Part shown: piece after piece, positions 34,836 through 46,352 of the stretch | Layout of the letters: each line of letters opens with the position of its first letter | Numbering within the stretch: position 1 is the stretch's first letter | NCBI GenBank assembly: GCA_023213315.1 | Contig: JAKCPI010005313.1 | Location: 46,669 to 110,668 of the forward strand | Direction of reading: 5' to 3' | DNA: 64,000 nucleotides | From: Euborellia annulipes | Taxonomy: Eukaryota; Arthropoda; Insecta; Dermaptera; Anisolabididae | Notes under the pieces: generated by a model | What the model was told of the DNA's origin: nothing | The model's database searches: none | Seen by the model: the letters and a program-made list of their open reading frames with translations, nothing else | Position numbers and translations under genes: made by a program

Positions 34836-35964
34836 CAATTTTTCTTTCATTTACAACTTACAACGTTAGTGAAACCTCACATATACTAAATAATTTTATT
34901 TACCGGTATATAAAATATTAATTTTTCTATATACCTCTTCAATAATTGAAAAAAAAGATAGGAATCCAGACAAAATATTTTCCTTGTGAAACATCTAAAT
35001 AGAATACTGAATAGATATGACTGTAAAGAGAGTAAAAATGGGAATGTCAAAATGAAAAAGAGGAGGGAAAGAAGTACTATAAATAGTAAATAGCTCTCGA
35101 ATGAGCAGAATAGCTCTCTATGGAGAAAGGGTTAGGATGAAGTTGGGTTTTCATTCGATTGGCAATCGATGAGACGCCATCAGATACCTTAACACCCAAC
35201 CTCCAACATATATACTCGAACACACACAGACACACAAGGACACATATATAAACCATGAATGCCCAGCTTTTAGGCATCATTGAATGCCGGCCAATTGGAC
35301 GTCAATGGTATATAAGCGATGAAAAGTTTTATATTTTTCTAGAAAATAAAATTCACATTTTTAAAATGCATAAAAGATGAAAAGTTTTTTTTTTATATAT
35401 AAATAGAGAAGCGGACATAAGATATTTAGAAGAAAAATGATATACGAGTTATTGAAAATTCATAAAGCTCTAATGGCGATAGAGGCATGATAAATAACAT
35501 GAGTAGAGGCATTAAAGAAATTGAACTCTTCATTCGTAATTTGTTCCTTCTTAGCTGTTACATTCAAAAGTAGACAAGCATGTGAATTGATTTTACGAGT
35601 TGATTATACAACGAACAAAAAAAAAAAATACCAGAAAGCAAACTTCACGTCTTTTTTTCTATATAATTAAATTTGCTGTCTTTTTGTTTGAGTGAATAAT
35701 TAACTATTAATAGTAACATCACTTTGTGTAAATACTTTTGGACAAACCTTGATACTATAATATCGAGCGTACTTTATTATACAGTATTTTCTTTTCTTGA
35801 ATTTTCTAATTTCCAGTTTTAAAGATTGACGATAACACTATTAAATTGAAATACAAATTTATTTGTTACATGGCTTATAGTATTATTTCTATAACTAGAT
35901 TAATACGTAGGAAGAGAGGATGTCAGCCAAACAGGAGAGCAAATCAAATGAAAAATCCCAATCT

Positions 35965-36228
35965 AAGAAGACGTTTCGGGTTTAATTACATAATTTATTT
36001 ATTTATTTATTTCTCTTAATTAAATTTAAGGATTGCGGTGTGGGTTTCAAGTGAAACATTTTGAACAAAGGTTGTATTTATGTGGGTTTCACGAGAGTAA
36101 AAAGTATTAACACAAATTTAAATACCCGAAATAGATCGAGTATTTAAATTTGTGTTAATACTTTTTACCCTCGTGAAACTCACATAAATACAACCTTTGT
36201 TAATTACATAATGCCATCATCAGTTCTT
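35965..36228 (-). ncRNA. Hammerhead-like motif split by an insertion
   Basis: On the minus strand AAGAA (36228-36224), CTGATGA (36223-36217), TGGC and the loop are followed, after the insert, by CCGAAACGTC (GAAACGTC 35977-35970) and TTCTT (35969-35965). TTCTT is fully complementary to AAGAA. The insertion lies in what would be the helix II loop, so the uninterrupted ancestor had core and helix I intact. Helix II is only GG/CC. Confidence 0.5.
35995..36199. mobile_element. 205-bp insert, itself a foldback
   Basis: A 13-bp target duplication flanks it. Its right two thirds are a hairpin: ACAAAGGTTGTATTTATGTG ... CACATAAATACAACCTTTGT with arms of about 60 bases around CCCGAAATAGATCG. A TTTA microsatellite starts it. 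It has no coding capacity. Confidence 0.8.
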
Positions 36229-37105
36229 CCAGTATCTGCTTCTCAATGGTGTATACCTTGAGATTGCCAATATTCTCATAAGAACTGATGAACACCCCAT
36301 GTAATTAAAGCCGAAACGTCTTAGATTGGGATTTTCATTTGATAGAGGCTCTTCCTGTTTGGCTGACATCCTCTTTTCCTACGTATTAATCTAATCATTG
36401 AACAGCCACTTCTGTCATCGACATCGTTATTTTCATAACAATTGTTTAAATCTTGACTTTTATTTTGTATCTTATTGTAATACAAGTGGTAAAGCCCCTG
36501 GACCCCCTTGTTCGCCTTCGGTAAGCAATTACAAAATTTTTAAGTTTTAAATTTTCTTCCCTAACTCCACTCCCTGTAAATCTGGCCAATCAGCGAGAGA
36601 ACAGGCACTTACCCACAGGGACAGGAAGTCAGTGGCTAGCGCTTTATATATAGTAATGATAATTATGATATTGATATTTAATGAACAAACATATCAGAAA
36701 AATTGTTTGTTTTTTTTTAATTCCTTCCTCGGCTGACTCCATCCCATTATTTTATATTCCAAAATAAAAGAATGCTTAATAATTTACGGCTTCAGCATGT
36801 GTGATTTATAAATTAAATATTCATACAAATTAAATTTATTTTATAGAAATTAATTTAATCTAACTGTATATATAGTTCAACGGTTTCATTAGTAATACCT
36901 TGTAATATATGGTGATAAACATTTGTCACACATGAGTGAAATATTGACTGATTGTTCAAGAATAGGATCATCGTTTCATTTAACCAAACGAATGAGGAAT
37001 TTCAAAATCGACTTAAATTTTCAATAATAAACCTTAACAAATTCAATTTGTTTTCTTTTTTAGTTGTTATTAATTTTTAATAACTTCCGCTTAAATTTTG
37101 CTAAC

Positions 37106-37224
37106 TGGGGTCCCGGTTTCCCCTCCCGCCCGAGAAAAAATAATTTCACTTAAATTGGCTACCAATCATTTGAAATAAATAGGGATGGGTTCTAAATGGT
37201 CTTACATACCGAAAAAGACCTTAA
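37106..37224 (+). repeat. SINE-C copy with TTAA-MITE in its 3' end
   Basis: GGGTCCCGGTTTCCCCTCCC, TTGGCTACCAATCATTTGAA, ATAGGGATGGGTTCTAAATGG and CCGAAAAAGACC match SINE-C. The following TTAA is where the MITE begins; undisturbed copies read GACCTTAAATAAAA. Confidence 0.7.
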
Positions 37225-37624
37225 GGTGCGCGTCTCGGGGTTCTAATTTTGGGAGGTTCCAGCAGCCACAATTTTGAAGCTATCGACCTCAAATTTTTTT
37301 AAAATTAAATCTATTTAAATTATCTACAACTTATAGAAGCCCTTTTTTTTTGATTTTCAAAAAAATAAATTTTTTTTAGATTAATCGCATTAAATAAAAG
37401 ATATTTTTAAAAAATTCGCTCTATATCTTAAAGATAATTAAATTAGTAATCATTGTGTTAAAAAATAATTAATTTTTTACCCTTAATTAATTAGCTGGAA
37501 TCTTTCAAATGAAATGAAATAAATCCCTTCTATCCCTATGGGGAAAACTAACGCCATCTCTTGCCGCCTAGAGTAACTCGGTAGTGAATCGTGTTTTAAC
37601 GGCTTTTCGAGACGCGCACCTTAA
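37221..37624. mobile_element. TTAA-flanked MITE, complete
   Basis: TTAAGGTGCGCGTCTCG at the left and CGAGACGCGCACCTTAA at the right are exact inverted repeats, with TTAA duplicated as in piggyBac-type insertion. Interior landmarks are AGCTATCGACCTCAAATTTT, ATTCGCTCTATATCTTA, and ACGCCATCTCTTGCCGCCTA. It is 404 bp with no open frame. piggyBac relationship is inferred from TTAA only. Confidence 0.88.
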
Positions 37625-38677
37625 CTTATAAAAATGTTATAAAGATTTTATAAACGCCTGTAGTTAGGCAACCCATTTAACCAAAGCTTTTTTAACCAAA
37701 GCAAATTTTTTCATATTTATTTAAACACGGGCGGTTTTTGGGGGGAAAATTTTTCCCCCCCCCCTCAAAATTTCCTCAAAATTTTTTTAAATTTTTTTTT
37801 TATCCAAAAAATGAACCCAATCAACTGATTATTAAAAATAGATCCTTGGTTTATACAACTTATCCTCTAACTAAAGGACATTTTTTTATTAAAATGTTTA
37901 ATCACCATGTTTTTTTTAAATTCTTTATTAAATACATTTAGGATTATTTGTTGGTTTGTTCTTGATCTTAACCGGATTTTAATTATTTATCAAAATATCT
38001 ATACATATATTTCAGTATAATCTAATTCCCTAATTAATTATTGCCGAGTCCTGCATAATCTATCAAACCATCCTCCAATAAATCTATAATAAAACATTCA
38101 TTATTACTCTGGTTTTTTTTTAACGAACAATTTAGAAAAGTTAATTACCATAAAGTTATCCTTTTAACCAAAAATTTACATTGAAATTAACAACAAACTT
38201 AAATTTTAAGTATTCATTTTTATTTCTTAAATTAAATAAGAAATAAAAAACATCTTGTTTTTACGTAAACCATTTCGCCCTCATTTTCTTCTCAACTTTC
38301 ATCATATTTAACAATATTTGCATTCTTTCTTCTTAATTAACGTTATATTTTCGGGCCCCAGCTTATTATTATTCATATCTTAAATATCGTCCTAGAAAAT
38401 AATTTATTTAAACAACGACTTCAAAGGAAATAGTTAAAAGTCAAGGGTTTTAGACACTTTCTTTGATCTTTACCTTTTATTTTTTCATTATTGTTCTTTT
38501 AATAAATATTAAATTTAATTTTTTAATCAAGGGTAACGTATTAGTTGCAATACTCTTTTCATTTTTATGGAATTAATAATTAATAAACTCAATAAAATTG
38601 CTAGTAAGGAAATTTTTCTTAATTATATTGATTAAAATCCTCACATCCCTCACCTGGCTACGGCCATAATTAGGTAT

Positions 38678-38917
38678 CATTGGCGTAGCCAGAAATTTTT
38701 GATGGGGGGGGGGATCAAGAAATTTTTTTCAAAAATTTAAGATTATTTTAGGGTATTTATAAATCATTTTGGTTTGTTTTTTTAGCTAGAGTAAATTATT
38801 ATATTTTACTTTCTCTTACCCTATGTGAAATATAATTTGTATTAAATATCTTGTCATGGCTTGGGTCCCATGGGGGGGGGGTTGAACCCCCAAACCCCCC
38901 CCCTGGCTACGCCTATG
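38678..38917. mobile_element. hAT-like MITE, GGCGTAGCCA ends, exact 8-bp duplication
   Basis: CATTGGCGTAGCCAG and CTGGCTACGCCTATG form the ends. TTAGGTAT occurs exactly on both sides (38670-38677, 38918-38925). G and C tracts lie inside the ends, and ACTTTCTCTTACCC, a family H left-end motif, lies in the middle. Confidence 0.88.
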
Positions 38918-38975
38918 TTAGGTATATATTAGAATATCACTTATTTTTCAAATTTATTTTCTACTTTCCAGCATC

Positions 38976-39358
38976 TTGAGGTGCTGATTTTGAGATTTTC
39001 CAACGGCCAAAATTTTGAAGCTATCGATCTCAAATTTTTTTTTTAATTGAAGCTATTTAAAATATCTACACTTGGAAAAGCCCTTTTTGGATTTTCGAAA
39101 AAAAAAATTTTTTAGATAATCACATTAAATAAAAAATAATTTAAAAAAATTCGGTCTATATCTTATAGATAATTAAATTAGTAATCAGTGTATTAAAAAA
39201 TAATCAATTTTTTGTCTTTAATTAATTAGCTGGAACCTTTCTAATGAAATGGAATAAAATGCTTGTTTACCTATGGGGAGAACTAACGCCATCTCTTGCC
39301 GTCTAGAGTAACCAGCTTCTTAATCGGCTATTAACGGTTTTCGAGACTCGCCCCTTGA
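38976..39358. mobile_element. TTAA-type MITE, degenerate copy
   Basis: TTGAGGTGCTGATTTTGAGA at the left and CGAGACTCGCCCCTTGA at the right are decayed versions of the termini. The interior AGCTATCGATCTCAAATTTT, ATTCGGTCTATATCTTA, and ACGCCATCTCTTGCCGTCTA match the complete copies. TTGA stands at both ends where TTAA is expected. Confidence 0.75.
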
Positions 39359-39404
39359 TTTTTGCAATCCATAGAGAAGTTAATTAAAATTGTACATTTT
39401 TTCT

Positions 39405-39584
39405 TTTTATTTATTTAAGGTCTTTTTTGGCATCTAAGGCCATTTAGACCCCCATCCCTATTTATTTCAAATGATTGGTAGCCAATTCAAATGAAATACA
39501 TTTTTCTCGCTTGGGACGGGAAGCGAACCCGGGATCCTAGGCACGAGAAGCTAATGTCTTCTCTCTGATCCACGAGTCACGGGC
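39405..39584 (-). repeat. SINE-C copy
   Basis: TTTATTTAAGGTCTTTTTTGG, GGCCATTTAGACCCC and TTGGTAGCCAATTCAAAT form the body. The tRNA-like side is GGGACGGGAAGCGAACCCGG, ... GTGGATCAGAGAGAAGACAT on the minus strand. Confidence 0.75.
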
Positions 39585-40182
39585 TTTTTTTCTATTTCAA
39601 AGGAATAAAATATTCGAGTTTTAACAAGATGTTTATACAATATTTGTAACATTATTGAAATAATCGGATTATATCAATATTAATTAGCGCACGTGCGCTT
39701 TGCAACTCCCAAAGCTTACTTGATGCATATAACTAACTTTGTAAATAAGATGCCATCTATCTTGCTACTCTAGTCTAGGTTTATAGTAACTGCTTTCTTG
39801 ACTATGTACTTTAGTTATATATACCTTATAGTCATAGCAAGAAGACCCCTCGTTGCCCTTTAATGACCTCTTCCTTTGTCCTCTCTATCTCGCAGTTTAT
39901 TCCTATTTTATTCGACAACGCCATTTGTAAAATGAATAATTAGGAATGAAATAAAAAAAAAAAGCTTCAAGTTTGAATTATATTTTTTCAACTATAGGGT
40001 TTGAAAATAATTTTTTTCTATTTGTGTCCAGAAAATTACAAGAAAATTTGTGAATACAAATCCATATACCAAAGACAAAATGAAATGACATGTAACTTAG
40101 TTCAAATTCTCAAGAAGTTAGGTGCAAATATGTTAGAAAATTAGTTATAAAAAAAATAATAATAAAATAATTTCAAACAATA

Positions 40183-40800
40183 CTTTTTTGTCTTTTCGGC
40201 ATCTTAAGGTGCGCGTCTCGAAAAACGGTTAGAACACTATAGACTACCGAGTTACTCGAGGCGGCAAGAGATGGCGCTAGTTTTCCCCATAGGAATACAA
40301 GGGAACTTTCCCATTTCATTCTAGAGCTTCCAGCTAGTTAATTAAGGGCAAAAAATTAATTATTCTTTAACAATGATTACTAATTTAATTATCTACAACT
40401 TATAGAGCTCCTTTTTTAAAATATCTTTTATTTAATGCGATTAATCTAAAAAAAAAAAAATTTCGAAAATCAAAAAAAGGGCTTCTATAAGTTGTAGATA
40501 TTTTAAATAGTTTGAATTAAAAAAAAATTTGAGGTCGATAGCTTCAAAATTGTGGCCGCTGGAAACTCCCAAAATTAGGACCCCGAGACGCGCACCTTAA
40601 ACCATATAGACTTTTAACGATACAGTATTTAGAAATGATATATATTCTATATATTAGGGCCCACATTTATATCATTTAGTATCTAAATGATTTAAATAAA
40701 TTTATCGGACTACCTGGGATCCGAACCCGCGTCCCTTTCACTCCCAGACTATCATTGCTGACAACTGTCAACAGCTTTAGCCGTTTCGGCTACGGACGGG
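40183..40800 (-). repeat. SINE-B-like copy split by TTAA-MITE
   Basis: TGTCTTTTCGGCATC (40189-40203) and ACCATATAGACTTTTAACG (from 40601) are the two halves of SINE tail sequence around the MITE. Farther right are ATTTAGTATCTAAATGATTT and GGGATCCGAACCCGCG (box B on the minus strand). Confidence 0.65.
40204..40600. mobile_element. TTAA-flanked MITE, complete, opposite orientation
   Basis: TTAAGGTGCGCGTCTCG and CGAGACGCGCACCTTAA are again exact. The interior is the reverse complement of 37221-37624 (397 bp against 404). Removing it with one TTAA restores CGGCATCTTAAACCATATAG, a SINE tail. Confidence 0.88.
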
Positions 40801-41594
40801 CAAAAATTACTTTCAAATAAATTAAAAAAAAAAAATCAATTTTTGAAGAGTTCATTTCTCTCAGGAAGCGGACATTCGACATGGTTACTAACTATATACC
40901 GGATAATAATAATACAATACAGATTTGAGTATAAAAAAATATAGTGTGAATACATAATAAACAATAATATAAAACATTTCTCTCTTATATGTTGTGCATT
41001 GAATGTTCAAACTGACAGTTTATATTTTAAACATCTTCTTTAGTTTAATCAAATCCCTTCTAATTTTTTTTCCTATAATACCCTATAAGTACTTAATTTA
41101 ATAATCAATAAGTCATTTTCGAGATTTATTGATTAATTTAAACATTAACCTATATAGGTAGTTTGTAGCCTATACCTCTAAAGCCCTTCTATTGAAAATC
41201 GATTCTAAAATATTTCTTCCAAATATAGATTAGAAAAGCTTTCACTACTCACCCCCTTTTATCAAAAGATGTAATAGGTTCAAATTGCCAGTCACTTCGA
41301 TAAAAATCTTTAGAAAATATACATCTATTTTATTTATAATGCAAAATTTAACACTTTTAATTATATAAATCTTCTTGGATATTTAAATAATAAATTTAAT
41401 CTTTTTACTTTATCTTACCTATATTTTTGTTTTAGGTTCCTGCTTTCCTGTCTCTCGGATTAGACTTCGGGCCCTCTCGGTATGTTTTTGAACTTCACTT
41501 TATAATTAACTAGATAGAGCCTTGTTTGAAAAAGATGGAATTTTTTCAATCAATGCTCAAATAGACTGTTCATTAGCCAGTCAATATCGTTTAA

Positions 41595-41784
41595 GATAGT
41601 AAATTTGCGAGATATGTTTGTGCTTAAGATTGGGCAAAATTGCACCCCCTGAAGTCGAACCAGGACCTCCACGCTAGGATAAGGGTAGTCCACCCTCCGC
41701 AAAAGCGTGGAGGTCCTGGTTCGACTCCAGGGGGTGCAATTTTGCCCAATCTTAAGCACAAACATATCTCGCAAACTTGCTATC
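41595..41784. repeat. Snap-back repeat, 81-bp arms, tRNA-like
   Basis: GCGAGATATGTTTGTGCTTA ... AGGACCTCCACGCT is mirrored nearly perfectly by AGCGTGGAGGTCCT ... TAAGCACAAACATATCTCGC around a 28-base spacer. The arms hold box-B-like GGTTCGACTCCAGGGGGTGC. A diverged single copy lies at 48330-48415. Confidence 0.85.
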
Positions 41785-42502
41785 TTCACTTTATAATGTA
41801 AGTTAATTACATTTCTGAGTTTTCTCTTTTCTTCGAATTTTGAAGGAACCACTCTTTATAACTGCATAAAACTGCACAATTGCATTTTGGTTACAGAAGT
41901 ATTCTCTTGTATTCCCTTGGCTAGGATATTAGCTCTGCACATGTGTGATGTGGGTGATCAAATAGATAGGCTATATAACCTTACGCAAATATCTGATGTT
42001 AGACGCTTTTCCTTGATTGTCCTTAAAACAAAGAAACCAGATGGTACTTAATTTTAAAATACTCCACAAATTAATTCAGGCTATTTTGAAAAGCATCTTC
42101 TTTTAAAGGCTACCAAATCGGCTTCCTCTAGTAGCACAAATTAAGGTTAAAATTATTCCATAGATTCGATCAGATAATGTCATTTTTTTAAAACTAATTT
42201 TTAATTTATTTGTTTTTTGACTTGATAGTAATTTTGTCAAAGCAGGTCACTTCCACTCTGTTGTTAAATCTCTTTGAAATTAGCAAGTGGGAGGATGACG
42301 ATCTAGATCTCTGGAGAAATTAATCGAAAAATCATTTAGAAATCATTTGCCTATTGTCTTTGAAGTATTTAATTTAAATATTATGAATTTTTAGTTTCAC
42401 TTATAATTTAATTCCTGGGTTTAAAAATATTTTATTTATTAAATAAATTATTAAATACCTGCTATATCATGTGTTGATCCATGAAATAAATAAATAAATA
42501 AA

Positions 42503-42770
42503 TAACCAAATATTTATAAATTTAAATAAGTGAAAAAGTTAGGTTTCTCAAGGCGTTGCACCACGGATCTGCCGATGTGTACTCAGCATGCCCTACTACT
42601 GGACCACAGTAGTGCACTCGCTTAATTATTTGTAGCGATTTATCAAATTTAAATAAGAGAGTGTGGTCTAGTAGTAGTAGGGCATTCTGAGCACACATCG
42701 GCAGATCTGTGGTTCAACTCCCGGCGCTACCTACCTTTTTCGCTTATTTAAATTAATAAATATTTGGTTA
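42503..42770. repeat. Snap-back pair of SINE-A copies
   Basis: TAACCAAATATTTATAAATT at the left pairs with AATAAATATTTGGTTA at the right. The arms contain GATCTGCCGATGTGTACTCA and its complement, plus box B GGTTCAACTCCCGGCGCTAC on the right arm. The layout is as at 3038-3520. Confidence 0.78.
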
Positions 42771-43703
42771 CATGTTTTTTATTTATTAATATATTTAATT
42801 TAATCATTATCGATTTTAATATCACTAATATTATAGTGTGGTATAATTTTCATTATTTACTAGTTTTAAATGTGAGTCGATTTTTACACAAATTGGAAAA
42901 GATCTCCTGTTATTACTAATATAATTGAAATTTTCCCACTTGCTGACTGTTAGTCATTATATCAATTTCATTTTTGTTTTTATAAATTAAAACTGACACT
43001 CTAAGTAGACCTAATGATATTTGATCTATCAATATTTAAAATACTAATTATTAACCCGAAATTCATTTACTATGCCAACACCATACTCTATAGATTAATC
43101 ATCATTCGATTAATGAATGGTTGGCTGATATCACTGGAATGTCCGGCCTTGTCAAATTCATCATGTCGATATCCGGACCGGATGAGTTAAGGGATGTCAC
43201 GATCTTTTGTTTCAAGTCCTTCTTTCCTTTTTTTTCAAGGAATGGACCCTGTCCCCCTGCCCCTTTGTCATCATCACCTATTCAATTTCTTGCCAACCGA
43301 CATTAAGATTCAGAAAGCATCAGGCATTAAAGTTCGTTATATCATAAAATTATCAAAACATTCACAATTGACAGGCGATTGCATAATACAAATATTTACA
43401 CTAGAATAATTTCATGACGAATCAAATTTGAGTTAGCGTAAACATTTTAAACCAATCTAATGAAGCCTTCATCTTGTCATTAACATAATTATACCGATTC
43501 CACAAATTTATGAATGAACTATACAAAAAGGATATAGTAGAATTAATTTTTAAATAAAAAATAAGGTAGCAATTCTGGGAAAAATTGAATGAAGCCTCAT
43601 TAGCAAAATAAGAAAAATAATTAAGATGTTCAAATTAAATCGAGGATAAACTATAATTTGAAGCGCATTAAATTTTTTACTATTTAGGAATATTGATTTA
43701 AAT

Positions 43704-44186
43704 CAGTGGTTCCCAACTGGTGGTCCGCGAGACGGGTGTCATTATTTAGTAAATTTATAAAAATTATTATTACTAAACCAGTCGCAAAGCCCACCTCAGA
43801 CTATTTCTTTCTATGAAACTTGCCCATTTTTTCCCTTATCCAATGATCACTTTATTGACTAGTATGGTGTATCTAAAAGAGAAATGGTCCTGTAAAGTTT
43901 GAGTTAATAATTGTTGCAATAGCTATAGCTCATTTGGTTGCGATTGAAGAAAAACAATTTTGAGGTAAAACGCTTTTTTTTTTTATCAAAAAAATCAACT
44001 CGGCTGTTTTGAAATCTATAAACAACCTTGAGTCGTGTTGTGATAATTTTTTCGAAAAAAGCGGTCCCCCGAAACCCCGAAAAAATACTTTCCGAATATT
44101 TTAAAATTAATTATAAAAACTATAGTGCGCGGGTCAAATTGAAGGGTAAATGTAGTCCGTGCCTTAAATTGTCTTGGGGACCTCTG
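43704..44186. mobile_element. hAT-like MITE, CAGTGGTTCCCAA ends
   Basis: It starts CAGTGGTTCCCAACTGGTGG and ends GTCTTGGGGACCTCTG. ATTTAAAT is duplicated exactly at 43696-43703 and 44187-44194. The 483-bp interior has no long open frame. The end sequence is of the widespread animal hAT-MITE type. Confidence 0.85.
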
Positions 44187-44212
44187 ATTTAAATAATTTT
44201 AGGCCTTTGATT

Positions 44213-44460
44213 CAAGAGCGGATCCTGAGGTGTTTCTCGGGGGAGGGGGGGGAGTGTGTGGATCTGGTGTGACCGGTCGCACAGCATACAATTTTTTCTT
44301 AATTTCGGTAATTTAAAGGCGCATTCTGTACTTGTTTGCCAGAATATAAACACAAATAAAATTTTTAAGTATTAATTTTTAAAATTTTACATTAAAAATA
44401 CATTTTTTTTTCAAATCTCGGAGGGGGGGTAATTACCCCTTCCCCCCGTATCCGCCCTTG
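44213..44460. mobile_element. hAT-like MITE, CAAGRGCGGAT ends, exact duplication
   Basis: CAAGAGCGGATCC and GTATCCGCCCTTG form the ends. CTTTGATT flanks both sides exactly. It is the same family as 23858-24133 and 63848-64000, sharing GGTCGCACAGCA, TAATTTAAAGGCGCATTC and the G and C tracts. Confidence 0.88.
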
Positions 44461-45517
44461 CTTTGATTTCATTTCTACTAATCACGGCGTACTTTTATTA
44501 GTTCATTTTTGATTGCTGGAAGGTAGGCAACCCAAATGGCAAACTCATTAATTCTCTAGAGTGGACCTTTTTAACTCTTTATAACAAAATTAATTATTAA
44601 ATAATTGTACACATTTACATATCCTATAACTTAATTTTAATTAAAACGATAAAAAAGCTTAATCATTTATATAAAATCTGACTATTTTATCATTCGAATA
44701 ATGAATGTTCTCTGATTTCCATATATTCATAAAATAATTAAACATGTTACTATATTAGTATTTTTTGTTTGTTTGTTATTATTATTATTTTTTAAATCTA
44801 AATCATATTTTAATTAGACAATTCCTATGAAAATTTTTTTCTGTTGCAATAATATTAATATTTATTTTATCCCTCTGTAAAAACATTTTCATTATGTAAA
44901 TATTAGCTATACACTATGGCTAAGCGTTCTGTGTGGAAAATTTGATATATCTATAATTATTTCCATAATGTTAATCAAAATTTATAGGAGAGGGAAGATA
45001 TCTTTGGGGGGTGAGTTTTCTCGTATGTCACGGCCGCCTTCCAGCTCACAACTCAACTCACGAACTGCCCCCTCTTTTTACATAACTTAATAATAAAAAG
45101 CCTTTATTCAGTTGGAATTATGATAAAGGATTCATTGAAAAAAAAGATGCTGAAAAACCAGTTCGTACAAACAAAAGTGACACTTGACATTGAAGGATAG
45201 AAATCACTTGCAAAAGTGGCCTTTTTTCAATAAAAAACAATTTAATTTAGAATAATATTTTTTTTAGCAAAGAAATATCATCCTCTAACGATTATTATTA
45301 ATTTTTTTAGTTGAACTAGGTTCGAGTCAGGAATGAGCAGGATCGCGATCCTTTTGGATTTAAATCCGAAAATTCGATTCGATCCAGGATTTTCTGATCT
45401 GGATGTAAATCTTTTTTTTTTTTTGGAAGAATCTTTGATCCTTTTCGAAGATTAGCAATTCTGGATTTTTTCGATCGGTTTCAAAGGATTTACAATCTTT
45501 CAAAAATTTTTATTTTT

Positions 45518-46188
45518 ACTTTCTCTTACCTATGTATATATGTAATATATATTTTATATATAGAGAGAAAGTATTGCGATCATGTCAAAAATTCGATGTC
45601 GAGATTTTGATGGATATACAAGTTTTGAGGTCCCCTGAATCCAAAAAAAGTGGTTTTCGCGACATGGTCTGTCTGTGTGTCTGTCTGTCTGTGAGCAAAA
45701 TATCTCAAGAACGAAAAGAGCTAGGAGGTTGAAATTTTATATTTAAGTTAGGCACCCCCCTGGGACGTGACATGAAGCTTTTGAACAAAATTGACCAAAG
45801 AGTACTAGTACTTTACTGATGCACTTTTTCAGTTTTTTCGATTTTCTCTAAATTTGCTCCAACGATTTTTTTTTTTTTAATTCAAAAATCAATTATTTTT
45901 TAGATTCTCAATAAAATGTATATTCTCATTTTGTCATTGAAATCTTCTGAAGACCACTTTACTCTTGTACTCCATAGAAAAGATAGGAGAAATGGTTGCC
46001 ATGGTAACAAAATATAAATATTTTGCCATACTTATAAATTGTACATCTTGAAAATCGAATGTACCGTACTGTCGGAAACTAAATACATGTCGACACAAAA
46101 AATCTGGTGTGACAAACACAGAACACAACTTTCGATTACCGAAGGTAAGAGAAAGTTGTGTGCAGTGCGGCAGTCACACCAGATTTTT
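45518..46188 (+). repeat. Dual-hairpin repeat (family H), full copy
   Basis: ACTTTCTCTTACCTATG with fold-back ATAGAGAGAAAGT starts it. The right hairpin AATCTGGTGTGAC ... GTCACACCAGATT ends it, with GGTAAGAGAAAGT inside. At 671 bp it closely parallels 25830-26496, including TCTGTCTGT and GGTTGCCATGGTAACAAAAT. Confidence 0.85.
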
Positions 46189-46220
46189 TTAAAAATTTGT
46201 TAAGATCATTTTTCTGCATT

Positions 46221-46352
46221 TTTTGTCATTTAGACCCTTTATTTCATTTGATTTGTATCCAATTCATTTAAAATACATTTTTTTTTCGCTTGGGACAGGA
46301 TGTGAGCCCTCCATTGGCTAATGCTCTACCTCTGAGCCATTGGTCAAGGGCT
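46221..46352 (-). repeat. SINE-C copy, diverged
   Basis: TTTTTTGTCATTTAGACCC, TTGTATCCAATTCATTTAAAA and GCTTGGGACAGGATGTGAGC are recognisable. The tRNA-like head ends AGCCATTGGTCAAGGGCT. Confidence 0.65.

Larger units (their letters stand above)
35896..36393. repeat. Palindrome with nested 205-bp insertion
   Basis: Outer arms run from TAGATTAATACGTAGGAAG to CCTACGTATTAATCTA. They include GAGGATGTCAGCCAAACAGG and ATCTAAGAAGACGTTTCGG, with matching complements on the right. The left arm is broken by an insert at 35995-36199 flanked by the 13-bp duplication TTAATTACATAAT (35982-35994 and 36200-36212). Confidence 0.85.

Noticed and set aside
41550..41852. 100-residue minus-strand ORF
   Set aside because: It is the translation of the snap-back repeat 41595-41784; the symmetric peptide reflects the palindrome.
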